Part shown: one piece after another, positions 34,996-43,578 of the stretch
Layout: every line of letters starts with the position of its first letter
Numbering within the stretch: position 1 is the stretch's first letter
From: Euzebyales bacterium
GTDB lineage: Bacteria > Actinomycetota > Nitriliruptoria > Euzebyales > JAHELV01
Assembly (NCBI GenBank): GCA_036374135.1
Contig: DASUUK010000015.1
Coordinates: 1-64,000 of the forward strand
Direction: 5' to 3'
Length of the DNA: 64,000 bases
Translations under genes and position numbers: made by a program
Notes under the pieces: model-generated
Databases searched by the model: none
Seen by the model: only the letters and a program-made list of their open reading frames with translations
Told to the model about the DNA's origin: nothing

Positions 34996-36774
34996 ATGAC
35001 GCGCACACAGAGCAAGGGCCGTACACCGCTCGACGTCCCCTCAGATCATCACCTGACGACCCGCCTGTGGCAGTACGCGGATCGTTCGGCGGGACAGGAG
35101 GCGGTCCGCTACTGGGTCGACGGCTCCTGGCATCCGCTCACCTGGGGCGAGCTGGCCGACCGGGTGCGTGCCGTCGCCGCAGGCCTCATCGCGCGAGGCG
35201 TGGAACCCGGCGACCGGGTCGTCGTGATGAGCCCGACGCGGGTCGAGTGGACGATCGCCGATCTCGCCATCCTCGCCGCCGGCGCGGCGACCGTGCCCAT
35301 CTACGAGACCAGCGCCGCAGACCAGTGCGGGTGGATCCTGTCTGACTCGGGCGCGAAGATCGCCATCTGCGCCGACGGCGAGCGCGCGGCGACGCTCGAG
35401 TCCGTGCGCGACCGCGCCGAGCACCTGTCCGAGATCTTCGTGATGGACGACGGTGGGCTGGAGGACCTGGCGTCCCACGGTGGCGACCATCTGTCCGAGG
35501 TCGACGACCGCGTCGCGGGTGTGACCGGCGACACCCTGGCGTCGATCATCTACACGTCCGGCACGACGGGGAATCCGAAGGGCTGCGTGCTCACCCATGG
35601 CAACATCCTCGTCACCGCGCGGCAGGCGCAACTGGCGCTGTCCAGCCTGCTGCTGCCGGACGACGCATCGACCCTGCTGTTCATCCCGCTGGCACACATC
35701 TTCGCCCGCGTGATCCAGTTCGCCGTGCTCGACGCGGGCACCGTGCTGGGCTACGCGCGATCGGTCCAGACGCTCTCCGACGATCTGAAGACGTTCAGGC
35801 CCACGTTCCTTCTCGCGGTGCCGCGGATCTTCGAGAAGGTGTTCAACACCGCGCAGGCCAGGGCGCAGGGGCCGAAGGCCAGGATCTTCGACGCCGCGGT
35901 CGCGACGGCCACCGAGTGGTCGAAGTCGCCCGACCCGGGCCTGGTCACCAACTTCAAGCGCACCATCTTCGACCGCCTCGTCTACAGCAAGCTGCGCGAC
36001 GCGCTCGGTGGGCGCGTGCGCCACACCATCTCGGGCGGTGCGCCGCTCGCTCCGCACCTGGCGCACTTCTTCCACGCGGTCGGCGTCGAGATCCTCGAGG
36101 GGTACGGCCTGACCGAGACCACCGCCGCGTCCGCGGTGAACCCACCGGAGTGGAACAAGGTCGGTACCGTCGGGCAGCCGTGGCCGGGCACCGAGTTCTC
36201 AGTGGCCGACGACGGTGAGCTGTTGATCCGCGGTCCCGGTGTGTTCCAGGGCTACTGGCAGAACGAGCAGGCCACCACGGAGGTGCTCGACGACGACGGC
36301 TGGTTCCACACGGGCGACCTGGGCGCCATCGACGACGACGGCTTCGTGTCGATCACGGGCCGCAAGAAGGAGATCATCGTGACGGCCGGCGGCAAGAACG
36401 TGGCCCCGGCCGTCCTGGAGGAGCGGCTGAAGGCGCACCGCCTGATCTCGCAGTGCATGGTCGTCGGAGACCAGAAACCGTTCGTCGGGGCGCTGATCAC
36501 GCTGGATCCCGATGAGCTCGCCACCTTCGCCACCGAGCAGGGCCTCGGCGATGCGGTCCAGGCTGCGCAGTCCGATCTGGTCCGTGCCGAGGTCGACCGA
36601 GCGGTCGCGGAGGCCAACCAGGCGGTGTCACGCGCCGAGTCGATCCGCAGGACGGCGATCCTCGAGCGGGACTTCACCATCGAGGACGGCGAGCTGACGC
36701 CGACGCTGAAGGTGCGGCGCATGATCGTGGCCGATCACTTCGCGGGCGCGATCGACGAGCTGTACGAAGGCTGA
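34996..36774 (+). CDS. Long-chain fatty-acid-CoA ligase (AMP-dependent synthetase)
   Basis: The 592-residue ANL-superfamily enzyme adenylates a fatty acid and transfers it to CoA. Motifs are the P-loop IIYTSGTTGNPKGC, FIPLAHIFARVIQF, FLLAVPRIFEKVFN, SGGAPLAPHLAHFF, EGYGLTETTAAS, WFHTGDLGAIDDDGF and ITGRKKEIIVTAGGKNVAP. The start is ATG 34996, after a GGAGAGAG purine stretch. Residues 1-10 are polar, and there is no signal or membrane helix. It is closest to the bacterial FAA1/FadD15-like type. It probably feeds lipid synthesis together with the two acyltransferases in this window, but that is inference. Confidence 0.93.
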   Translation: MTRTQSKGRTPLDVPSDHHLTTRLWQYADRSAGQEAVRYWVDGSWHPLTWGELADRVRAVAAGLIARGVEPGDRVVVMSPTRVEWTIADLAILAAGAATVPIYETSAADQCGWILSDSGAKIAICADGERAATLESVRDRAEHLSEIFVMDDGGLEDLASHGGDHLSEVDDRVAGVTGDTLASIIYTSGTTGNPKGCVLTHGNILVTARQAQLALSSLLLPDDASTLLFIPLAHIFARVIQFAVLDAGTVLGYARSVQTLSDDLKTFRPTFLLAVPRIFEKVFNTAQARAQGPKARIFDAAVATATEWSKSPDPGLVTNFKRTIFDRLVYSKLRDALGGRVRHTISGGAPLAPHLAHFFHAVGVEILEGYGLTETTAASAVNPPEWNKVGTVGQPWPGTEFSVADDGELLIRGPGVFQGYWQNEQATTEVLDDDGWFHTGDLGAIDDDGFVSITGRKKEIIVTAGGKNVAPAVLEERLKAHRLISQCMVVGDQKPFVGALITLDPDELATFATEQGLGDAVQAAQSDLVRAEVDRAVAEANQAVSRAESIRRTAILERDFTIEDGELTPTLKVRRMIVADHFAGAIDELYEG

Positions 36775-36817
36775 TCCTGACGGGCGCCGTGTACGGGCTG
36801 TCGGAGGACCGGCCTGA

Positions 36818-37195
36818 TCAGTCGGTCAACCGTCGCGCGGCCCAGGCGCTGAGGACGGCCGCGCAGCCCGCCGCGAGGACCGTGAGACCGCGCTGCTGCG
36901 CCTCGTCGCGATCTGCCCGAAGAAACGTGAGAGCGTCGATCGCGTCGGCCATCCCGCCGGCCTCGACCCACCCGCGCAGGCGCGCCGAGTCGTGCCGCGC
37001 GGCGAGCAGGGCACCGAAGCCGAGCGCGAGGTCGCGGGCGCCGAGCATCCGCACCGTCATGGTCTGGCCCGGCGTGGTGGAGCCGAACTGCAGCCGTGAG
37101 ACGGCCGCCGGTGCAACGGTCGCGCCGATGCCGATCCCAATGCGGGCGAGCGCGATCCCGCGCGCCGCCAGTTGAGTGAGCCCATCGTCGGTCAT
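36818..37195 (-). CDS. Small hydrophobic protein, unknown function
   Basis: The 125-residue protein has three or four moderately hydrophobic helices (about residues 12-32, 48-66, 75-92 and 103-120) and the segments SRLQFGSTTPGQTMTVRMLG and RDLALGFGALLAARH. This pattern (short, Ala/Gly-rich helices with a conserved RxLGxRDL) resembles DUF4267-like membrane proteins, but I cannot assign it firmly. ATG 37195 is divergent from the rhomboid gene, 56 bp away. It converges with the acyl-CoA ligase on the other side. Confidence 0.7.
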   Translation of the reverse strand: MTDDGLTQLAARGIALARIGIGIGATVAPAAVSRLQFGSTTPGQTMTVRMLGARDLALGFGALLAARHDSARLRGWVEAGGMADAIDALTFLRADRDEAQQRGLTVLAAGCAAVLSAWAARRLTD

Positions 37196-37239
37196 CGTCG
37201 TGGCCGTCCCTTGATCGTCGCACCCATGGCGACCGAGGC

Positions 37240-37245
37240 TACCGT
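37240..37245 (+). promoter_or_regulatory. -10 element TACCGT, leaderless start for the rhomboid gene
   Basis: TACCGT, six bases, then ATG 37252. No ribosome binding site is present, so a leaderless transcript is likely. Confidence 0.45.
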
Positions 37246-37251
37246 GTTCAT

Positions 37252-38250
37252 ATGGCAGCCGATCCGACCATCCCGACGTGCCCGGTCCACCATGGTCAGA
37301 CGGTCCGGCGACGCTGCGACCACTGCGGCCAGCCGGTGTGCGACGTCTGCCTGACCGGTCGCGTCGGCCTTGACGCGCGGTCGGACGGGGCTGCCGGGCG
37401 CGGGACGACCCTCCCGGCCGGCGATGCGGTCGACGCCGACGATCTGGATGACCCTTCGGTGCTCGACGGTCCTCACGGGTCGGGCGTGCGGCCCACTGGT
37501 GCGTGCCCGACCTGCGGTGCGACGCTGCGGGTCGAGCGGGCCGCGGTCGAGTCACGCGGCCTTCCGGCGTCCGCGCAACGCCCGCCTGCATCGCCTGACG
37601 TCGCGCGCGGAGGCACGCCCGTCACCTACGCACTGCTGGCGATCTACGTCGCGGTGTTCATCATCGAGCGACTGCTCGAGCGGACCATGCCCCTGACACT
37701 GCTCGGGGCGCAGATCAACGAACTGGTCATCGACGGCCAGTGGTGGCGAGTGCTGACCGCCACGATGCTGCACGCCGGCATCACCCACCTCGCGTTCAAC
37801 GGCTATGCCCTGTACGTGCTCGGTCCGCAGCTCGAGCGCGGGGTGGGCAGTGCAGCATTCGCCGCGCTGTATGTCGCGTCGGGCATCGCCGGCGGCGTCG
37901 CGTTCCTCGTCGGCATGCCGTCCGGCGTCGCGGTCGGTGCCTCGGGCGCGATCTTCGGCCTGTTCGGTGCCTACCTGGCGGCGGCGTGGGTGAACCGCGA
38001 CTCGACGGCCGGACGGGCCGGCCTGTCTCAGCTCGGGACGCTGCTGCTCATCAACCTGGCGCTGCCGCTGTTCGTCCCCGGCATCGCCTGGCAGGCCCAT
38101 CTGGGGGGCCTGGTGACCGGGTTTGCGATCGGCATGTGGTGGGCGATGAGTCGCCGTCGGCACGGACGCGCGTTCCGGAGCTGGCACATGGTGGCTGTGC
38201 CGGTCGGGGTGTCGGTCGCGCTGCTGCTCGGCCTGCTCTGGTACACCTAG
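37252..38250 (+). CDS. Rhomboid-family intramembrane serine protease with N-terminal zinc finger
   Basis: The 332-residue membrane protein begins with a Cys/His-rich module (CPVHHGQTVRRRCDHCGQ, CDVCL) that looks like a B-box-type zinc finger, plus a second CPTCG knuckle near residue 87. Six transmembrane helices follow from about residue 125. Rhomboid signatures are HLAFNGYALYVLGPQLE, VGASGAIFGLFGAYL with the catalytic Ser, and WQAHLGGLVTGFAIG with the catalytic His. Such proteases cleave transmembrane substrates. The same B-box-plus-rhomboid layout is common in Actinobacteria. The substrate is unknown. Confidence 0.92.
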   Translation: MAADPTIPTCPVHHGQTVRRRCDHCGQPVCDVCLTGRVGLDARSDGAAGRGTTLPAGDAVDADDLDDPSVLDGPHGSGVRPTGACPTCGATLRVERAAVESRGLPASAQRPPASPDVARGGTPVTYALLAIYVAVFIIERLLERTMPLTLLGAQINELVIDGQWWRVLTATMLHAGITHLAFNGYALYVLGPQLERGVGSAAFAALYVASGIAGGVAFLVGMPSGVAVGASGAIFGLFGAYLAAAWVNRDSTAGRAGLSQLGTLLLINLALPLFVPGIAWQAHLGGLVTGFAIGMWWAMSRRRHGRAFRSWHMVAVPVGVSVALLLGLLWYT

Positions 38251-38305
38251 GCTCGCAGGAGCGTCCTGAGTCGTCCGGGCGTCGTTCGAGTTGGAGAAGC
38301 TGTAC

Positions 38306-38743
38306 ATGAGCGAGTCCGTCCGCGAGCGCACACAGATCGCCGCACCGCCGGCGGCCATCCTCGATGCGATCATCGAGGTCGACGCCTATCCGTCGTGGCA
38401 GCGCGACGTCAAGTCGGTCGACGTGCTCGACCGTGACGCCGAGGGGCGCCCGGCCCGCGCGCGCTTCGTCGTTGACGCCCGGCTGTTCACGGCGACCTAC
38501 ACGCTCGATTACACCTACGGCGAGGGCACCGTGGTCTGGCGGCTCGTCGACAGCGACCAGTTGCGCGAGCTCGATGGTGGCTACACCGTCTCCGACAGCG
38601 GCGACGGAACGAGCACAGTGACCTACCAGCTCGATGTCGACCCGGTGGTCAGCGTGCCACGCTTCATGCGTCGCGCCGCCGCCGAGAAGATCGTCCGCAG
38701 CGCGCTGGACAACCTGCGACAACACGTCGAGTCGGGTACGTGA
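38306..38743 (+). CDS. SRPBCC (START-like / cyclase-dehydrase) family protein
   Basis: The 145-residue helix-grip protein starts ERTQIAAPPAAILDAIIEVDAYPSW, the typical beginning of a polyketide cyclase/START domain, and ends with a long amphipathic helix (AAEKIVRSALDNLRQHV). These proteins bind a hydrophobic ligand in a deep pocket; the ligand is unknown. ATG 38306 has GGAGAAG 6 nt upstream. Its TGA overlaps the GTG of the ArsA gene (GTGA), so the two are translationally coupled. The pairing SRPBCC-ArsA next to a ROK kinase recurs in Actinobacteria as far as I recall, which suggests a shared, uncharacterised task. Confidence 0.88.
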   Translation: MSESVRERTQIAAPPAAILDAIIEVDAYPSWQRDVKSVDVLDRDAEGRPARARFVVDARLFTATYTLDYTYGEGTVVWRLVDSDQLRELDGGYTVSDSGDGTSTVTYQLDVDPVVSVPRFMRRAAAEKIVRSALDNLRQHVESGT

Positions 38744-39990
38744 CAAGCGATCTTCGGGCCGCCCGCGTCATCGTCCACACCGGCAAGGGAGGCGTCGGCA
38801 AGACCTCGGTGGCGGCGGCGACCGCCGTCCGGCTCGCTTCGGGCGGGCAGCGGACCCTCGTCGCGTCGACCGATGTGGCGCATTCGCTGGCTGACGTGCT
38901 GGACCATCCGCTGGGCGATCGGCCGACGCCCGTGAGGCCCGACCTCGACGCCCAGCAGCTGTCACCCGACCAGCGGCTGCGGTCGGGATGGCGGGACATC
39001 GGTGAGTACCTCCGGGCGATGCTCACGTGGGGTGGCGCCGACCCCTTGGAATCGGCCGAGCTCGCGGTGCTGCCCGGCCTGGACGAGTTGTTCGCGCTGC
39101 TCGATCTGCACGACCACGCCCGCAGCGGCCGTTACGACGTGATCGTCGTGGACTGCGCTCCCACCGCGGAGACGCTACGGCTGTTGCGCCTGCCCGAGGT
39201 GCTGGGATGGTACGTGGAACGGCTCCTGCCCGTCCAGCGCCACCTCACCCGGGCCCTGCGCCCCGCGGTCGGCCGCATCACGACCATGCCGGTGCCCGAC
39301 GACGGTGTCTTCGCGTCCGTACGGACGCTCTACGACCGGCTGCAGGCAGTGCGCGGGCTGCTGCTCGACGCGGCGCACACATCGGTGCGCATGGTGGTGA
39401 CCGCAGACCGTGTGGTGCTCGCCGAGGCGCGTCGGATGTTGACATCGCTCTACCTGTTCGGTCACCACGTCGACGCCGTGGTCGTCAATCGGCTCGTTCC
39501 GGAGCGGGTGACCGACCCGTTCCTGCGCGGGTGGCGCGAGCGCCAGCAGGGGCTGTCCGCCGAGATCGTGGCGACGTTCGGTGCGATCCCACGTCTGCCG
39601 CTGGAGCTCCAGGATGGCGAGCCGGTCGGCCTCGAGCGCCTTGCGACCCTTGGTGACCGGCTGTTCGAGAGGCTTGATCCGGCCGCGGTGCTGCATGACG
39701 GCCCACGTCTCGAGATCGAGCGGAACGGCGATGGACACGTGCTGCGGCTGCCGCTGCCGGCGACCACGTCGTCGGACGCGGAGCTGCTCCAGCGTGGTGA
39801 CGAGCTGTACATCACGGTCGGCGGCTACACCCGCAACGTCATGCTCCCGGCGGCACTGCGCACGGCCGGTGTCACCTCGGCGCGCGTGACCGACGGGTGG
39901 CTCGTGATCGTCCTCGACGCGGCGGATCAGCGTACGGGCGCGGTCGTCGACCGATCCGAACGGGTCGCGGAGCGCGCTGCCAGCGCGTGA
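38740..39990 (+). CDS. ArsA/GET3-family ATPase
   Basis: The 416-residue SIMIBI-class ATPase has the deviant Walker A GKGGVGKTSVAAATA, DVAHSLADVLDHPLG (switch I), VVDCAPTAETLRLL (switch II) and, at the C-terminus (about residues 325-400), an HSP20-like beta domain typical of actinobacterial ArsA proteins. Related proteins drive arsenite export or insert tail-anchored proteins; no arsB, arsR or tail-anchored substrate is nearby, so neither role is shown. The GTG start overlaps the previous stop. It is most likely part of a multi-gene unit with the SRPBCC protein. Confidence 0.9.
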   Translation: MTSDLRAARVIVHTGKGGVGKTSVAAATAVRLASGGQRTLVASTDVAHSLADVLDHPLGDRPTPVRPDLDAQQLSPDQRLRSGWRDIGEYLRAMLTWGGADPLESAELAVLPGLDELFALLDLHDHARSGRYDVIVVDCAPTAETLRLLRLPEVLGWYVERLLPVQRHLTRALRPAVGRITTMPVPDDGVFASVRTLYDRLQAVRGLLLDAAHTSVRMVVTADRVVLAEARRMLTSLYLFGHHVDAVVVNRLVPERVTDPFLRGWRERQQGLSAEIVATFGAIPRLPLELQDGEPVGLERLATLGDRLFERLDPAAVLHDGPRLEIERNGDGHVLRLPLPATTSSDAELLQRGDELYITVGGYTRNVMLPAALRTAGVTSARVTDGWLVIVLDAADQRTGAVVDRSERVAERAASA

Positions 39991-40254
39991 CGCGCAGCCC
40001 CAGCCGCCACGACGCCGTGCCACCTGTCTGATCTGCTGTGGCTCGCGGACGCCTATTCAGCACATGACATCGGCGACGCTGAATGTTGTCCACAGGTATG
40101 GGATGCACTTGTGTTCCACATGAATCGACGTCCAGCGCGGACTCGGCGACGCGGGCGGGACACCCCGGCACGCGCCAGCCCGCCGCGGACGCGCACACCC
40201 ACCACCAGCGGGGCGCGTCCGCGCGTCCGGCACCGGCCACTAGACTGCGGCGGT
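39991..40254. promoter_or_regulatory. Intergenic region with inverted repeat and a DnaA-box-like site
   Basis: These 264 bp have no gene. ATTCAGC (40055-40061) and GCTGAAT (40078-40084) form an inverted repeat. TTGTCCACA (40086-40094), a match to the actinobacterial DnaA box, follows directly. A second CCACATG motif lies at about 40127-40133. One box is far too few for an origin. Confidence 0.4.
40241..40246 (+). promoter_or_regulatory. -10 element TAGACT before the CxxC protein gene
   Basis: TAGACT followed by GCGGCGGT and ATG 40255 fits the leaderless or near-leaderless pattern of this window. Confidence 0.5.
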
Positions 40255-40551
40255 ATGGCTGACCGCAGGTCCGAAGAGCACGAGGGTCAGTGCCGATCGT
40301 GCCCTGCCTGCGCCGCGTTGCGTGTGGTGCGCGAGGTGCACCCGGACGTGGCCGTGCATCTAGCGGCTGCGGGCGACCATCTGCTGCGGGCGGCCCGCGC
40401 CTTCCTCGCCACGGCCGACACAGGTTCCTCCACGCAGGACGACGTGTGGGCGGAGGACCGTTGCGGTACGACATCTGACGTGCCCACGGCCGACGACAGC
40501 GCGCACCCGACCACCGCGGTCACATCGCTGCGCCGCATCGTCGTGGACTGA
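40255..40551 (+). CDS. Small CxxC protein, unknown function
   Basis: The 98-residue protein begins MADRRSEEHEGQCRSCPAC, a CxxC zinc-knuckle-like motif, followed by a helical segment VHPDVAVHLAAAGDHLLRAARAFL and an acidic, Ser/Thr-rich, probably disordered tail. Its placement between the ArsA gene and the glucokinase matches the small hypothetical proteins of the same neighbourhood in other Actinobacteria. A single CxxC is not enough for a mononuclear zinc site, so dimerisation or a redox role is possible. No function is known. Confidence 0.75.
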   Translation: MADRRSEEHEGQCRSCPACAALRVVREVHPDVAVHLAAAGDHLLRAARAFLATADTGSSTQDDVWAEDRCGTTSDVPTADDSAHPTTAVTSLRRIVVD

Positions 40552-40602
40552 CCGACGCACGTCCTCGACCCGTCCCGACGCATCCGACCGGAAGGAGCGG
40601 CC

Positions 40603-41721
40603 TTGGAGGTCACTGCCACAGCGATCCGAAAGCTGCTGAACCGCGAGCCGTCAGCCATGCCCGTCACCTCTGTGTACCTCAACACCGACGGAGCCCGGTA
40701 CCCGCGTCCGGTGGACTACGAGGCGCGGCTCGACAAGCTGCTGCGCGATGTGCGACAGGTGGCGACGGACCTCGATCACCAGGCGAGCGAGTCCGTCAGG
40801 GCCGATGCCGAACAGATCCGGCGTTGGGTGCGGACGAGCTTCGACCGTCGTGGGGTCAAAGGTCTGGGTCTGTTCTCCAGTGGCGGGGACATCTTCGAGG
40901 TCCTCGAGGTCGCGATGGGCGTCCGCAACATCGCGCGCGTGGGCGACCGCCCCTACGTCGTGCCGTTGCAGGCGTTGCTCGGTCGTCACCACCACATTGC
41001 CCTGGCGATCATCGAGCGTGATAGGGCGCGCATCCTCCGGTACGAGCTCGGGCAGATCCTCGAACACGTCGACGTGACGTCCGACGTCCACGGGCAGCAC
41101 GATCAGGGTGGCTGGTCCCAGGCGCGCTTCCAACGGGGCATCGAGCACGAGGTCCTGCTGCACATGAAGGACGTCAGCGACATCCTGTTGCGCCTCCACG
41201 AGGACCAGCCGCTGGACTGCCTGGTCGTGGCGGGTCCCACGGCTGAAGCGTCCGAGTTCGTCCGCATGCTGCATCCGTACTTGACCAAAGTGCTGCACGG
41301 CGACCCGGTCAGCCTGCCGCTCGCGGCCGATGCCGACGACCTGCGCGCCGTGCTGCACGACGCGGAACAGCAACTGGTCTCTGGACGACGGCGTGACCTG
41401 CTTGCGAGGCTCGAGGCCGGCAAGGGTCAGGCGGAGCGAGACGCACGCGGCATCCGCCATGTGATCGAAGCGGTCAACGCCAAGCGCGTCGACGTGCTGT
41501 TCGTGGTCGAAGGCGCGGGCGAGCCCGGTTGGAAGAGTGCATCCGGGGCGCTCGCGTTGCACGAGCACGAGGCCGCGGCGTATGGCACGCCCGTCGAGCC
41601 GGTCGACGACCTGATCGACGAGATCATCGAACAGGCCGTGCTCAGCGGCGCCGACATCGAGCTGTTCCGCGACGGCACGCGCCTGGACGGCCACCCCGTC
41701 GCGGCGCTGCTCCGCTTCTGA
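40603..41721 (+). CDS. baeRF-type (bacterial eRF1/Vms1-like) protein
   Basis: The 372-residue protein belongs to the bacterial relatives of archaeo-eukaryotic release factors and of Vms1. It has the N-terminal SVYLNTDGARYP strand, GVKGLGLFSSGGDIFEVLEV, RHHHIALAIIERDRARI, the loop GGWSQARFQR near residue 170 (counterpart of the GGQ/GSQ catalytic loop) and a C-terminal L7Ae-like domain (DVLFVVEGAG) around residues 290-370. Vms1 and some relatives release nascent chains from stalled tRNA. Here the Gln of the loop is kept. The TTG start at 40603 has a strong GAAGGAG 5 nt upstream. It sits 51 nt after the CxxC gene and 5 nt before the ROK kinase. Confidence 0.85.
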   Translation: MEVTATAIRKLLNREPSAMPVTSVYLNTDGARYPRPVDYEARLDKLLRDVRQVATDLDHQASESVRADAEQIRRWVRTSFDRRGVKGLGLFSSGGDIFEVLEVAMGVRNIARVGDRPYVVPLQALLGRHHHIALAIIERDRARILRYELGQILEHVDVTSDVHGQHDQGGWSQARFQRGIEHEVLLHMKDVSDILLRLHEDQPLDCLVVAGPTAEASEFVRMLHPYLTKVLHGDPVSLPLAADADDLRAVLHDAEQQLVSGRRRDLLARLEAGKGQAERDARGIRHVIEAVNAKRVDVLFVVEGAGEPGWKSASGALALHEHEAAAYGTPVEPVDDLIDEIIEQAVLSGADIELFRDGTRLDGHPVAALLRF

Positions 41722-41726
41722 CCGCC

Positions 41727-42674
41727 GTGGAACGGGACGGCCGGGCGATCGGCGTCGACGTGGGTGGCACGAACATCCGTGCCGGACTGGTCGACCGTGT
41801 GGGACGGATCGTCGAGCAGCAGCGCGCGGCGACGCCGGACGACAAGCGTAGGCGGCTCGATGGCATCATCGAGCTCGTGTCGTCGGTGTCGGAGCGCACC
41901 GGCGTCAGTGGGCTCCCCGTCGGCGTGGGTGCCGCAGGACTGGTCGACCTGGACGGCGTCGTGCGGTACGCGCCCAACCTGGACTGGCGGGACACGCCGT
42001 TGCGTGCCGAGCTCGCCGACGCGCTCGGCGTGGACGTGAACGTCGAGAACGACGCGGCGGCCGCCGCGTGGGGCGAGTACCGGGTCGGCGCCGCACAGCA
42101 CGCGGAGGGCGGTGCCCTGATGCTGACGGTCGGCACCGGTGTCGGTGGCGGCCTGGTGTTCGACGACCGGCTGATGAGAGGCGCAACGGGTGTGGGTGGC
42201 GAGTTCGGCCACATCATCGTCAACGAGGGTGGGCCGCGCTGCCCCTGCGGCAACTACGGGTGCCTGGAGGCGATGGCGAGTGGCACGGCGATCGGTCGCA
42301 TGGGCCGCGAGGCGGTCAGCCGCGGGACCGATCTGGGCTCCGCGCTGCACCGGGTCGACGATGTCACCGGCACCGCGGTCACCGAGGCCGCGAAGGGCGG
42401 CGACGAGCTGGCTGTCAAGATCCTCAGTGAGGCGAGCGGCTGGCTGGGCGTGGGCATTGCATCACTGGTCAACGGCCTCGATCCCGAGGTCGTGGTCATC
42501 GGCGGTGGCGTGCTGTCGGCGGGCGACCTGCTGATCGAGCCGGCCGTCGAGGCGTATCATGCCCGCGTCATCGCCCGGGAACATCGTGCGGTCCCTCCCG
42601 TACTGCGGGCGCAGCTCGGTGACGACGCCGGTCTGATAGGTGCGGCACTGCTCGCCGCCGAATCCGCGAGCTGA
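41727..42674 (+). CDS. glk: ROK-family glucokinase
   Basis: The 315-residue sugar kinase has the ATP-binding start AIGVDVGGTNIRAGLVD, VGAAGLVDLDGVVRY, NDAAAAAWGEYRVGAA with the catalytic Asp, GTGVGGGLVFDDRLMRG, the ROK zinc motif GGPRCPCGNYGCLEAMASG, and VVIGGGVLSAGDLL. It phosphorylates glucose (or a related hexose) with ATP. The GTG at 41727 is 5 nt after the baeRF stop; no clear ribosome site is present, so coupling is likely. It could supply glucose-6-phosphate derived from the glucan and trehalose pathways elsewhere in this window. Confidence 0.93.
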   Translation: MERDGRAIGVDVGGTNIRAGLVDRVGRIVEQQRAATPDDKRRRLDGIIELVSSVSERTGVSGLPVGVGAAGLVDLDGVVRYAPNLDWRDTPLRAELADALGVDVNVENDAAAAAWGEYRVGAAQHAEGGALMLTVGTGVGGGLVFDDRLMRGATGVGGEFGHIIVNEGGPRCPCGNYGCLEAMASGTAIGRMGREAVSRGTDLGSALHRVDDVTGTAVTEAAKGGDELAVKILSEASGWLGVGIASLVNGLDPEVVVIGGGVLSAGDLLIEPAVEAYHARVIAREHRAVPPVLRAQLGDDAGLIGAALLAAESAS

Positions 42675-42714
42675 ACGTCGGCGCGAGGGCGCCCGGACGC
42701 CGGGGACGGACCAC

Positions 42715-43479
42715 ATGGCCAAGACCCTCGACTCGAACCGCGCGCCGCCGCTGTACCGGTTGGTGGCAGGGATGCTGCGACCGATCGTGCTCCACGGGCT
42801 GCGTCCGCGCGTCGAGGGCCGGCACAACGTGCCCGCTGACGGCCCGGCCATCCTGTGCGGCAACCACCTGTCGATGCTGGACCCGGTGATCGTGCCGCTG
42901 TTGCTGTCGCGCCCCGTGGTCTTCCTTGCCAAGGGCGAGTACTTCCGCTTCGCCCTGACACGGTGGTTCTTCGACGGGCTGGGCGTCGTTCCGGTGGCGC
43001 GCGAAGGCGGTTCAGCGGCGCGCGCGAGCCTGGAGCGCGGGACCGATGTCCTGCGCGCGGGCGGGCTGCTGAGCCTGTATCCGGAGGGCACGAGGTCGCC
43101 TGACGGGCGGTTGTACCGTGGCAAGACAGGGCCGGTGCGGCTCGCGCTGCGCGCCCCCGCGCCGATCGTTCCCGTGGGGATCATCGGGACCCGTGAGATG
43201 ATCCCGCCCCACGCCTACGTCCCGCACCTCGGCGTGCCCGTGACGGTCCGGTTCGGCGAGCCGCTGCACTTCGACGGGCCACTGAACGACCCGGGGCACC
43301 TGCGCCTCGAAACCGATCGGCTCATGCGTGCCATCCAGCAGCTGAGCGGGCAGGCCTACGTCGACGCCTACGCGCGCCCAACGCAACGGGCGCGCGTGTC
43401 CGACGATGCGCTCGATGCGTTCGGAGAGCCGCAGCGCCCCGACGGGACCGCGGACTCCGGCGAGGGCGACCGACGGTGA
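42715..43479 (+). CDS. 1-acyl-sn-glycerol-3-phosphate acyltransferase-like (PlsC family)
   Basis: The 254-residue membrane-associated acyltransferase has the catalytic block GNHLSMLDPVIVP (HX4D variant: His, then Asp four residues on), FLAKGEYFRF, LYPEGTRSPDGRLYRGKTGP (substrate-binding EGTR) and PIVPVGIIGT. It probably transfers an acyl chain onto lysophosphatidate or a related glycerolipid. The start is ATG 42715, 40 nt after the ROK gene, with GGGGACGGA upstream. The C-terminal 40 residues are polar and probably disordered. A second PlsC-type gene lies at 59,262. Confidence 0.9.
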   Translation: MAKTLDSNRAPPLYRLVAGMLRPIVLHGLRPRVEGRHNVPADGPAILCGNHLSMLDPVIVPLLLSRPVVFLAKGEYFRFALTRWFFDGLGVVPVAREGGSAARASLERGTDVLRAGGLLSLYPEGTRSPDGRLYRGKTGPVRLALRAPAPIVPVGIIGTREMIPPHAYVPHLGVPVTVRFGEPLHFDGPLNDPGHLRLETDRLMRAIQQLSGQAYVDAYARPTQRARVSDDALDAFGEPQRPDGTADSGEGDRR

Positions 43480-43578
43480 CCGCCGCGACCCGGCAACAGC
43501 CGTCACATCAGTTTGCGTGGCGCTCGTTACGTAGGTACAAGTCGTGACTGCATGCCCGTCGTCGAATGGGAGGTGGGT

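Noticed and set aside
38740-39990. Arsenic resistance operon
   Set aside because: The ArsA-type ATPase is present, but no arsB, arsR, arsC with active-site Cys or arsD is adjacent.
40086-40094. Possible replication origin
   Set aside because: Only one good DnaA box is present, and dnaA, dnaN and rpmH are absent.
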